DNA from: Acinetobacter terrae
GTDB lineage: Bacteria > Pseudomonadota > Gammaproteobacteria > Pseudomonadales > Moraxellaceae
Direction of reading: 5' to 3'
Length of the DNA: 64,000 nt
Assembly: GCF_013004375.1 (NCBI RefSeq)
Contig: NZ_JABERI010000001.1
Location: 62,001 to 126,000 of the forward strand
Shown here: piece by piece, positions 56,571 to 64,000 of the stretch
How the letters are laid out: each line of letters starts with the position of its first letter
Numbering within the stretch: position 1 is the stretch's first letter
Program-made: the position numbers and the translations under genes
Notes under the pieces: generated by a model
What the model was told of the DNA's origin: nothing
The model's input: only the letters and a program-made list of their open reading frames with translations
Database searches by the model: none

Positions 56571-57122
56571 TTATAACACGATATTCAAAAATGGCGCGGT
56601 AAAAATAATTCCTGTTGCGACCAACACACCGATCAATGCACCCACAATCACATCACTCGGATAATGCAATCCCAAAACCATACGGGATATGGCAACCAGA
56701 AGCGTAAAAGGCAACATCAAAACAAGTAACATCGGCTGAATATAGCCCATCACTGTACTCGCCATGACAGCATGCAAGGTATGCCCAGAAGGAAAGCTAA
56801 AGTGATCTAGCGGTTGCTCGCGCAATAGAATCACTTGATGCACTTGATAAGGTCGAGGACGTGTAGTTTTTTGTTTCAAGATTTTATAAATTGCAGAACC
56901 TACAGATCCACTAATTAAGATATATAACAACTGCTCAATATAAAACTTATCTTCCAACACCCACAAACTGGCCAACATGAGGCACCAAAACAAACCATTG
57001 CCGAGACGACTAATGATCTTAAAAAAATGGGCTACCGTATGTGAATGTGAAAAATGATTCAGATACATACATCCTTTTAAGTCGAGATCTAACATCGTTA
57101 TTATTGCTTTTTTTAATTTCAT
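56571..57122 (-). CDS. PAP2-family membrane phosphatase
   Basis: A 183-residue membrane protein with the three PAP2 phosphatase motifs: KQKTTRPRP (K-x6-RP), FPSGHTLHAV (PSGH) and ISRMVLGLHYPSD (SR-x5-H). Likely substrates are undecaprenyl diphosphate or lipid phosphates. It starts 31 bases after the glycosyltransferase stop, so the two probably form an operon acting on envelope lipids. Confidence 0.9.
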   Translation of the reverse strand: MKLKKAIITMLDLDLKGCMYLNHFSHSHTVAHFFKIISRLGNGLFWCLMLASLWVLEDKFYIEQLLYILISGSVGSAIYKILKQKTTRPRPYQVHQVILLREQPLDHFSFPSGHTLHAVMASTVMGYIQPMLLVLMLPFTLLVAISRMVLGLHYPSDVIVGALIGVLVATGIIFTAPFLNIVL

Positions 57123-57153
57123 GATGATTCTCCTTTAAGCATCTGCTTAAAAT

Positions 57154-58437
57154 TCAGGATGTCATTTGCATCTCTCTGGCAACTCCATATAGTGCCTGTT
57201 CAAACTGTCGTACAGGATGTTGCCATCCTACATCCTGTACTGCTTCACGGGCTTTTACCCCCATATATTTCAACTGTTGATTATTCGGTAATTGATCAAT
57301 TGACTGAATCAGTTTATCCATCTGACCTAAAGGACTTAACCAACCTGTTTCATTATTTTTCACGTGTAAATGCGCACTGGCATAATCATAAGCAATCACA
57401 GGCAAACCACTTGCCATGGCCTCAAGCACCACATTACCAAAGGTTTCAACTTGGCTGGCGAATACAAAAACATTAGCACTTGCATAAGCTTGGGCTAAAT
57501 TCAAACCAGTTAAATTTCCCGTAAAAATAACATCATGACTTTGGCATAATATTTCCAGACGATTCCGATCCGGTCCATCACCGACAATCACAAGTTTTAC
57601 ATCATTCTGAGCCACTTGCTTCATAGCTATATAGGCTTTCACCACAACATCTATCTCCTTCTCGGGAGATAGTCGTCCTACATACAACATCACCCTGGTT
57701 TCTGAAGTAGCCTTCCACTGTTGACGCAAAGCATCTGAGCTATGTACCGGAGAAAAACATGCAACATCCACACCACGTCCAACAATAGCCAAAGGACAAC
57801 GAACACCAAACCTTCTTAAAATATATTCTGTATCTTTACTGGGAATACATGTCAGTTGTGTATTGTTATGAAACCAACGTAAATAGTGCTGGATAGGCTT
57901 AACTAAAAAAGCCAAATCGAAGAAGCGACTAAACTCTTGAAAAGGTGAATGAAAGCCACTTGAAATAGGGATTCCCTTTGTTTTTGCAGCCTGCAAAACA
58001 CTCAAACCTAAGGGTCCTTCGGTAACAATATGCACAACGTCTGGTACAAATCCATCCAGTGCTTGTGATACTTTTAAAAATTGTGGCCAACCAAATTGAA
58101 GACTTGGATATTTAGGAATAGATTGTGCTTTGACCAGACACTCTTTACTGGGTGTAAAGTCATGACAAGACCCCTGTTGCTCTGGTCGAATCAGTAAAAT
58201 TTTATGACCTTGTTTTTGTAAACCTTTACATAATTGTAGTAAAGATAGTGCCACCCCATTAATTTCTGGAGGCCAAGTTTCAGTAACGATGGCTATTTTT
58301 AGGCGTGGACGAACCAAGTCTTTTAAAACCTGGATGTCATCACACAAAATATCTTGTTTTCTTTGCTTAAAATAAAATTGAAAACTTTCTGGAAAATCTT
58401 GTTGTTTTAGCAGGCTGGTCGCATACAAATTTGTCAT
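57154..58437 (-). CDS. GT4-family glycosyltransferase
   Basis: A 427-residue GT-B glycosyltransferase. An N-terminal extension (residues 1-45) precedes IVTETWPPEINGVALSLLQL. The C-terminal nucleotide-sugar domain has YVGRLSPEKEIDVVVKAY and the GT4 E-x7-E region in VLEAMASGLPVIAYD. It resembles GDP-mannose-dependent alpha-mannosyltransferases that build glycolipids. Paired with a PAP2 enzyme, a membrane glycolipid product is inferred. Confidence 0.87.
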   Translation of the reverse strand: MTNLYATSLLKQQDFPESFQFYFKQRKQDILCDDIQVLKDLVRPRLKIAIVTETWPPEINGVALSLLQLCKGLQKQGHKILLIRPEQQGSCHDFTPSKECLVKAQSIPKYPSLQFGWPQFLKVSQALDGFVPDVVHIVTEGPLGLSVLQAAKTKGIPISSGFHSPFQEFSRFFDLAFLVKPIQHYLRWFHNNTQLTCIPSKDTEYILRRFGVRCPLAIVGRGVDVACFSPVHSSDALRQQWKATSETRVMLYVGRLSPEKEIDVVVKAYIAMKQVAQNDVKLVIVGDGPDRNRLEILCQSHDVIFTGNLTGLNLAQAYASANVFVFASQVETFGNVVLEAMASGLPVIAYDYASAHLHVKNNETGWLSPLGQMDKLIQSIDQLPNNQQLKYMGVKAREAVQDVGWQHPVRQFEQALYGVAREMQMTS

Positions 58438-58806
58438 ACAACACCTATGTCGTTATTTTAAACTTAGCTTAGATGTTGTTTCTTTCAGTTTGATGATTTT
58501 TAGATGACTGTTTATTGACATATTTTATGAGGTAAAAATTAATAAAAATAAAGTATCATCCAGGTAACACCATAGTTAAATACAGCTTAAATACCGACCT
58601 GTATTCATAAAAATTCCTACATTCACTTATACCAATGTACAAACTCACTAAAATAATAAACTTACACAAACCACCTTCTGAGGTGAACTATTTGAGACAG
58701 ATCTTAAATTAGCGAATTTAACCTCATACTCTCTACTAATTTTTGCTACCTATATGTTCAAAACAATCTATGTAATTATGCAACTTATTTAACAATCAAC
58801 TTTACA
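58438..58806. other. AT-rich intergenic region
   Basis: This 369-base gap lies between the glycosyltransferase promoter side and the end of the pilus operon. No gene, tRNA or clear terminator hairpin was recognised; it probably holds the glycosyltransferase promoter. Confidence 0.6.
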
Positions 58807-59217
58807 TTAGAATGAAATATCAACTGAAATTCTATCTCGATACATACCTGCAGGAACACCACTTAAGGGATTATCTTCAAGTTGTACAGATATAATATAT
58901 TTTTGTCTTTGTGCTCCGGCCTGATGAAGGTGCACTCCCCACAAATTTTGATTTGCTCCTCTCAGATTTAACTTTGTCCGTAATTTATAAGAACCATTGG
59001 ATATATAACTCATCCCATTTGATGTGATTAAATTTTGACTATTAAATAAAATCGAATAACCCGTATTACATGAAATATTAAATGAAGTTGCCGATTGACT
59101 ACGCTGATAACTTGCCAGCCGCATTTCTGAGTTGGTAAATCCATCAATTGAGCATTGTTGAGCAGCAACCATTTCACTCATCAATGTGCCTAAAATTATT
59201 AAAATGAATTTATTCAT
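58807..59217 (-). CDS. Spore-coat-U-like pilus subunit (possible tip)
   Basis: A 136-residue exported protein with a signal peptide ending near AAQ (residue 20). The mature part has two Cys (QQCSIDG and ISCNTGYSILFN) and a C-terminal beta-strand pattern (MYRDRISVDISF) typical of spore coat U-domain subunits. The ATG at 59217 has AGGAG six bases upstream. It is the last gene of the chaperone-usher operon, where the archaic Csu system keeps its adhesin CsuE. CsuE is larger, with two domains; here only one domain is present. Confidence 0.82.
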   Translation of the reverse strand: MNKFILIILGTLMSEMVAAQQCSIDGFTNSEMRLASYQRSQSATSFNISCNTGYSILFNSQNLITSNGMSYISNGSYKLRTKLNLRGANQNLWGVHLHQAGAQRQKYIISVQLEDNPLSGVPAGMYRDRISVDISF

Positions 59218-59226
59218 TTTCAACTC

Positions 59227-61557
59227 CTATTTACATACAAGGCTCAAAACTTGATTACCTAAATTTTCGAACTGATTCTGACTAAGCACAAATTGAGACT
59301 GACATGGTGCCCCCCCTCCTTGAGTTTTCACTATAAGGTTGTAGCGATCCGGCTTAGATACATACAAATAGACTATTCCATCACTATCAATAAAATATGG
59401 CTCTGTAGACATACCCTCTACTTGAACTTCTGATCCTGCTAATAAATTTTTTCCATTGATATCTTTTATATTTATAGCAATACGTTTTGTTTTATGAATT
59501 GGAAAGTCTATTTTATATCCACGTTGATCTAGTCCAACCAGCTTTTTAGAAGAATTTTCGAAAGTTTCTTCCATAGGCAGCTGATTCTGATCAAAAGAAA
59601 TATCATAATTTATATAAGGAATAATATGATGTACAAACATGTACCCTTTATCATTGGTGCTACCGACCAAAGATGAGGATTTATAAATATCCAGATCTGG
59701 ATGATTATTTACATTAACAAGTGCAAAAGCATTATCGGCATATTTAGTTAATGCAGCTTTATTACCTAACCAAACCAATGCACCCTCAAACATGGCTTGT
59801 GAAACCCGATTATCCTCATATTCATCATGAGAAACTCGTAAATTACCAATATCTGTTTTCCATAAACCATAAGCATTATAATTTATTTCATCTTCAATTC
59901 GGTTTACACCTAACACATAATCAAAACCATTTTGTGTCATCGTTGTTTTTCTAAAACTTAGTCGGGTTTCATCACTTTCAGTATCATGGTTTAAATTTAT
60001 TTGACCTTTTTCTACCCAGTCATAATTAAATGCAATATTAAACCCATAGTCCTCATCATCTCCAAAATCTTTAAAAAAACCGAAAGTTGAATATAAGTTA
60101 TTGGTCAAATTTTTTCTTGCAATAATATCAAAAATTTTACGATCATCAGGGTCAAAATTGTTAGAAGAATAATTTGTCTGATCAATATAACTTATATTCA
60201 GTCCATCTATATATTTAAGATTATAAAAATTAAAATAAACCAGATTGGAGGTTTTAATATTGGAATTAAATTCTTCATCGCTAATATATTTATATTCTTC
60301 AGAAAAAAAATGACTACTGATTCCAAATGACCAATTTATAAAATCTCGGCTAAGGGATACAGTCGCGCCATATCCCTGCTCATTTTCAGCATCACTTACT
60401 GCAAAAGCAGTATCTAAAAGTACAAATTTACTTAATGCTTGAGTCCATAACAAACTGGCATTACTTGCCTTTTCACTATATAAAATATCCCCCCCTAAAG
60501 TAGTGGATGAAGTAATTCCTCGCCGAAAAAATAACTTTGAAAAAAAATCTCGGTAATCATCGTCAACCTCATCATAGTTATATCTTAATTTACCTAAAGA
60601 AAAATTATATTCATTTAATTTAGGTTTTAATAATAGATTATTGATATAAATAGGAAAGCTCCGAACAGTTCTATTCCCCAAAATATCTTCCACAACAATT
60701 TGAGCACTTCCTGCCTGATTAATAAGTGCACCTGTAGGTAGTGAGTAATTACCTGGTGTCACAGAATTTTTATACAATTGAATGCCATTAAGGTATAAAT
60801 CAACTGTAGAAGGTAGAGCAGCACTGCCTTTTAGAGTAGGTGCATTCCAATAAATAAAATCTGGACGATCTGTATAATTTGTTCCAATACTAAGTCCCCC
60901 AAACCGAAATGAGTTATTCAAAGTATTGTAAGGGCTTGTGGTATCCCCCAAGGTTAATATTAAAAATTTTTCAGGAAATTCAATATCCAAAGTACTATTT
61001 ACCCGAAGCAATTTCTTTTCGAATTCATTCGGATTATTTCTGTATAGAAAAGAATTTTTTAATAACCAATAATCTTTAAATACTCCTAGTTCAGAGAAAG
61101 TATTAAAGTCCTGTTCATAATCATCTTTACTATAAAAAAGACTATAATTCAAAAAACCACCAAAATTTGCTTTTTCTGGGGGTGTAGTGGTATTCAAATC
61201 ATATTGAGTATCTTCAAAATAATCTGGTGGAAAATGTATTTTTATTGCTTGTAAAGCCTGATCATCTTCAAATTTTACTTCAGGTGAATTTAATAAACAA
61301 AAATCTTTTTTTATAGAATCTTTGCTCAATTTCTCAACACGTACTCCCACATTTTTTAATGCCTGGCATTCAATAAATTTTTTTGCATCTTTTGAAAAAG
61401 TTACCGCTTCCGTTTTATAATCAAGGCCATTGATCCAAATATTTACAATGACCATTCCCCCTTCCTGTTGTTGATTTATCTTCTGATTAATATCTGCATT
61501 TACATAAGTAAAACTAATACCACAAACGATCATTGTAAGAATTTTAGTAGCCTTCAT
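59227..61557 (-). CDS. Fimbrial outer-membrane usher protein
   Basis: A 776-residue outer-membrane usher of the PapC/FimD/CsuD group. A signal peptide precedes the N-terminal chaperone-binding domain (MVIVNIWINGLDYK). The 24-strand barrel includes the plug region, with the conserved PSTVDLYLNGIQLYKN and FPIYINNLLLKPKLNEY. A C-terminal domain ends with a Cys pair (PCQSQFV and SLVCK). It assembles the subunit chain delivered by the chaperone. It lies four bases after the chaperone gene. Confidence 0.95.
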   Translation of the reverse strand: MKATKILTMIVCGISFTYVNADINQKINQQQEGGMVIVNIWINGLDYKTEAVTFSKDAKKFIECQALKNVGVRVEKLSKDSIKKDFCLLNSPEVKFEDDQALQAIKIHFPPDYFEDTQYDLNTTTPPEKANFGGFLNYSLFYSKDDYEQDFNTFSELGVFKDYWLLKNSFLYRNNPNEFEKKLLRVNSTLDIEFPEKFLILTLGDTTSPYNTLNNSFRFGGLSIGTNYTDRPDFIYWNAPTLKGSAALPSTVDLYLNGIQLYKNSVTPGNYSLPTGALINQAGSAQIVVEDILGNRTVRSFPIYINNLLLKPKLNEYNFSLGKLRYNYDEVDDDYRDFFSKLFFRRGITSSTTLGGDILYSEKASNASLLWTQALSKFVLLDTAFAVSDAENEQGYGATVSLSRDFINWSFGISSHFFSEEYKYISDEEFNSNIKTSNLVYFNFYNLKYIDGLNISYIDQTNYSSNNFDPDDRKIFDIIARKNLTNNLYSTFGFFKDFGDDEDYGFNIAFNYDWVEKGQINLNHDTESDETRLSFRKTTMTQNGFDYVLGVNRIEDEINYNAYGLWKTDIGNLRVSHDEYEDNRVSQAMFEGALVWLGNKAALTKYADNAFALVNVNNHPDLDIYKSSSLVGSTNDKGYMFVHHIIPYINYDISFDQNQLPMEETFENSSKKLVGLDQRGYKIDFPIHKTKRIAINIKDINGKNLLAGSEVQVEGMSTEPYFIDSDGIVYLYVSKPDRYNLIVKTQGGGAPCQSQFVLSQNQFENLGNQVLSLVCK

Positions 61558-61561
61558 AGCC

Positions 61562-62263
61562 CTATCCTTTTACTGAGTATTCCAAATACTTCTCATCCTT
61601 ATCAGTTTTAATTTTAATTTTCAACTCATCATTATTTTTAATTTCTCCAAGTTCAAGCTTGATCCGATTCCCTCCTAGAACATATTGACCTAATTTTTTT
61701 TTCAAAATTTCATTATTTTTATTATCTATTACAAGAATTTCGACAATTTTGATATGCGATTTAGCCAAATTATCAATACTTAAATAAGCTTGGTTGTCCA
61801 TTTTTTCTAATTTTAGATTTAACTTGGGATTTACTTGTTTTCCAGCAAATAATGGTAAGGAAAAATTAAATAAAAAATTAATCGAAGAATTATCCTCCTC
61901 AATAGGGGTAACCTCTTTAAAAATAATACGCCATGTTTGCTCTTGCTCCATATTTGCTAATGGTTGACTAAAACCAACGCGTACAATTTGTTTACTTTCA
62001 GGTTTTAATTCAAATGTTTTAGGATTAAATAAAAGTGTTTTATCTTCCTCTAAAATATCTTCGCCTTTTTGATCTTGTTTCCATTTTACTGCAGAAATTT
62101 CAAATACCCTCGACTTCGTTAATCCGGTGCTTTCGACGCTGACGGTCGTACTTCTTTGCCGAGTAGAATCCTGAATATATAATTGTATAGGGTTAAATTT
62201 TATTCCTGCAGATACAGAAAAACTTAACAAAAGTAATCCACAAAAACCCATTATTTTTTGCAT
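61562..62263 (-). CDS. Periplasmic pilus chaperone
   Basis: A 233-residue chaperone with a signal peptide (1-19). The first Ig domain has the strand pattern IKFNPIQLYIQDSTRQRSTT and the subunit-binding region (SKQIVRVGFSQPLA). A second Ig domain follows. The long acidic/basic stretches with little similarity to PapD fit the archaic (Csu-like) chaperones. It stabilises pilin subunits in the periplasm before transfer to the usher. Confidence 0.9.
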   Translation of the reverse strand: MQKIMGFCGLLLLSFSVSAGIKFNPIQLYIQDSTRQRSTTVSVESTGLTKSRVFEISAVKWKQDQKGEDILEEDKTLLFNPKTFELKPESKQIVRVGFSQPLANMEQEQTWRIIFKEVTPIEEDNSSINFLFNFSLPLFAGKQVNPKLNLKLEKMDNQAYLSIDNLAKSHIKIVEILVIDNKNNEILKKKLGQYVLGGNRIKLELGEIKNNDELKIKIKTDKDEKYLEYSVKG

Positions 62264-62374
62264 TATTATTCACCCCAAATATATAAAATTATTTTTCTGC
62301 TATAAAGGCTAAAAATAGGAGATGCTGAAACGCACCTCCTATATGACACTTTTTGAAATAGAGAATCTTTTAAT

Positions 62375-62887
62375 CTAGAATTTAATTTCTACACCATAAG
62401 TTCCCTTATAATTACCGGCATATGTCCCAATACCAATGTTCCGGGCATAAGCTTTAACACCATAAGTGTGCTCTCTTCCATCCCAATTCACCGTAGAACC
62501 ATTGCGGTATGTAGCACCCCCACGTCGAGTCGTGTCGACACTTACTGGCACAGAGCGACTACCATTTACCAATGTTGAAGGTGGTGTAATAGCTAAACGA
62601 TAATCCGCATTGGTACGTACAGCAAAGGTTGTGGAATCGGTATAATTATTTTGTTCTGTAAGTACAAGAGTTGAATCTGCAATATCAAGATCACAATGCT
62701 TAGGAACTTCTAATACAATATCAATCTTCCCTTTACAATCATGACCACAAGCAGATTTTCCTGGTTTATGTGGTTGACTCCCCGGACCTCCTGGACCTCC
62801 TGGACCTCCTGGACCTCCTGCATACACACTTGTTGCACATACACCAAAGGCTAATGCTGCTAATGCTGCTTGTATTGTTTTATTCAT
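62375..62887 (-). CDS. Major pilin subunit with Gly-Gly-Pro repeats
   Basis: A 170-residue pilin with a signal peptide (1-23, ending VYA). The mature N-terminus is four GGP repeats (24-35), then SQPHKPGKSACGHDC. A beta-rich domain follows with Cys at 47, 51 and 65 and ends GTYAGNYKGTYGVEIKF, typical of chaperone-usher pilins. The ATG at 62887 has GGAG six bases upstream. It is the first gene of the operon, 111 bases before the chaperone, which fits a strongly expressed major subunit. Confidence 0.85.
   Translation of the reverse strand: MNKTIQAALAALAFGVCATSVYAGGPGGPGGPGGPGSQPHKPGKSACGHDCKGKIDIVLEVPKHCDLDIADSTLVLTEQNNYTDSTTFAVRTNADYRLAITPPSTLVNGSRSVPVSVDTTRRGGATYRNGSTVNWDGREHTYGVKAYARNIGIGTYAGNYKGTYGVEIKF
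62784..62820 (-). repeat. Nine-base tandem repeat encoding Gly-Gly-Pro
   Basis: About four nine-base units of GGACCTCCT (plus-strand reading) lie in the pilin gene. Each encodes one GGP triplet, so slippage would change protein length in steps of three residues without a frameshift. Confidence 0.85.
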
Positions 62888-63871
62888 AACTTTCTCCATT
62901 TCTTTTTTTTAAAAGAATGTATATAAGAATGTATATATATTTAATTTTAACAATTACGTTTGTAACTCTTCTTATTATGAGTAAGATTTCGTAATCGTTA
63001 AGCTATCTTATTACTATTGATATAAAAATTTTAAAAATGTTATTATTCACAATATTTTTTTATATTTTAATTTTTAAATTACATTCACAGCTATAGTGTT
63101 ATTTTTATTAATATTTAATCTATTAAACAATAAGATACAATTTAAATTTGTTTCCAGTTATGTCAAAAAATAACTAAATGTTTCTCGAAATATAGTAATA
63201 AAAAGTTAAATACATAATTTATATATTTTTTTTAAATCATTTTGGTATTACATAAAAATAGAATAAGTTCACACAATTTACAAAATAGTGTATTTAATTC
63301 CTTATTTTTCAATAAATATGTGATTTATTTTTTAATTTTATGTTCTTTTTCAAACGATGAAATATTAACAGAACTTTATACCCAAATTCTAAATACGAAG
63401 GTTATTGCAAAACAAGCTATTGTAAAATAAAGAATAAATAATAAAAAACCTGATTTATACAGCAGTATTGAAACAAAATACTGCCATAATTATTAATTAT
63501 TTTGATTGTGTTTATTTACTTCCAAGATTTTCTGAACTGTAAGTGATCGTACTTACTTTAATTCAGTATGTAATATTTTGAGAATGATTTTTTCGAGAAA
63601 TTACACTGTGGTATTAATTAGGGAATTAATTACAAAAAACTTACAATGAATATTCATTTAATTTTAAATTTTAAATTTCTGCTTTATAATTAAATAGCAT
63701 TTAATCGTCAAAAAAGCCCAAAAACCGACTCATTTAAAAAAAATAATTTCACCAAAACAAAATTCTTAAATTATATTTATTTTTATATAAAAAATTTAAC
63801 ATTAAAAAGCTTAAATCTATAATTTAATATAAGCCTACACATACCATAACAATTTTATTAAAAGGTCATAT
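62888..63871. other. Long AT-rich region upstream of the pilus operon
   Basis: This 984-base region has no supported gene. It must hold the pilin promoter. Near the gene, a TATATACATTCT-like unit is repeated at about 62917-62938. An eight-base inverted repeat (GCAGTATT paired with AATACTGC) lies at 63462-63484 without a T tract. The high AT content suggests H-NS-type silencing, by inference only. Confidence 0.6.
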
Positions 63872-64000
63872 TTATTCCATCCGATTTAACAACCCTTTTT
63901 GCACTTGGTATAATTGCCCCTCCCCAAAATCAATTTGTTGTTTTTCTCCATGTAAATTTGGAAATCCCACAATCTTTTCAAGTTGTGGTGAGCGCTGAAA
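63872..64000 (-). CDS. C-terminal end of an unidentified protein (cut by the window edge)
   Basis: Forty-two residues and a stop codon are open on the minus strand, ending QKGLLNRME. The sequence is clearly more GC-rich and codon-like than the AT-rich region beside it, so a real gene end is likely. The family was not recognised. The rest lies beyond the window. Confidence 0.6.
   Translation of the reverse strand, partial: FQRSPQLEKIVGFPNLHGEKQQIDFGEGQLYQVQKGLLNRME

Noticed and set aside
63242..63430. A 62-residue plus-strand open frame in the AT-rich region
   Set aside because: No ribosome-binding site, low-complexity composition and no recognisable protein; likely chance in AT-rich DNA.

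Overview
The window looks like a chromosome segment of Acinetobacter (Gammaproteobacteria, Moraxellales). The base composition is AT-rich, and many proteins (MetX, LeuA, InfC, RdgB, the PiuC-type hydroxylases) read like Acinetobacter family members. Several blocks keep a conserved gammaproteobacterial order: pcnB-folK-panB-panC, and ndk-rlmN-pilW-rodZ-ispG-hisS-yfgM-bamB-der. No rRNA, tRNA, CRISPR array, complete insertion sequence or prophage was seen.

Layout. 1-7.7 kb: two tandem iron-uptake modules, each a Fur-box-controlled TonB-dependent siderophore receptor followed by a PiuC-type PKHD hydroxylase; the second ends in a coupled FMN-dependent alpha-hydroxy-acid oxidase. 8-12.8 kb: leuA, the metX-metW-Sel1 operon and rdgB. 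12.8-13.2 kb: a cluster of intergenic hairpin repeats. 13.2-18.1 kb: an AEC transporter, tatABC and a Tat-exported PhoX phosphatase; both tatA and phoX are preceded by 11-bp-phased Pho-box arrays. 18.1-21.3 kb: an NRDE protein, lgt, two small paralogous membrane proteins, rplT and rpmI. 21.5-26.5 kb: an MFS exporter, a TonB-like protein, small membrane proteins, a nu-class GST and a small heat-shock protein. 26.5-29 kb: infC (AUU start) and thrS. 29.2-33.6 kb: an alanine-racemase-fold/FAD-oxidase pair and an acyl-CoA synthetase. 33.9-40.5 kb: darP, an HPr-like protein, rapZ, pantothenate/folate genes, pcnB, comEA-like and mazG. 40.6-46 kb: an SDR enzyme and an unrecognised three-gene envelope operon. 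46.3-56.5 kb: a phosphopantetheinyl transferase and the der-to-ndk housekeeping block, then iscX. 56.6-58.4 kb: a PAP2 phosphatase/glycosyltransferase pair. 58.8-62.9 kb: a four-gene chaperone-usher pilus operon whose major subunit carries a Gly-Gly-Pro repeat. The last 130 bases hold the C-terminal end of a minus-strand gene cut by the window.

How the genes fit together. The left end is an iron-limitation response. The tatABC-phoX block looks like a phosphate-limitation module in which the secretion machine and one of its substrates share the same type of operator; PhoX also has a lipobox, so Lgt, encoded about 1 kb further on, may lipidate it. The candidates most worth a closer look are that Pho-Tat arrangement, the uncharacterised secreted three-gene operon at 41.5-45.8 kb, the GGP-repeat pilin, and a 66-bp dispersed hairpin repeat present twice in opposite orientation.
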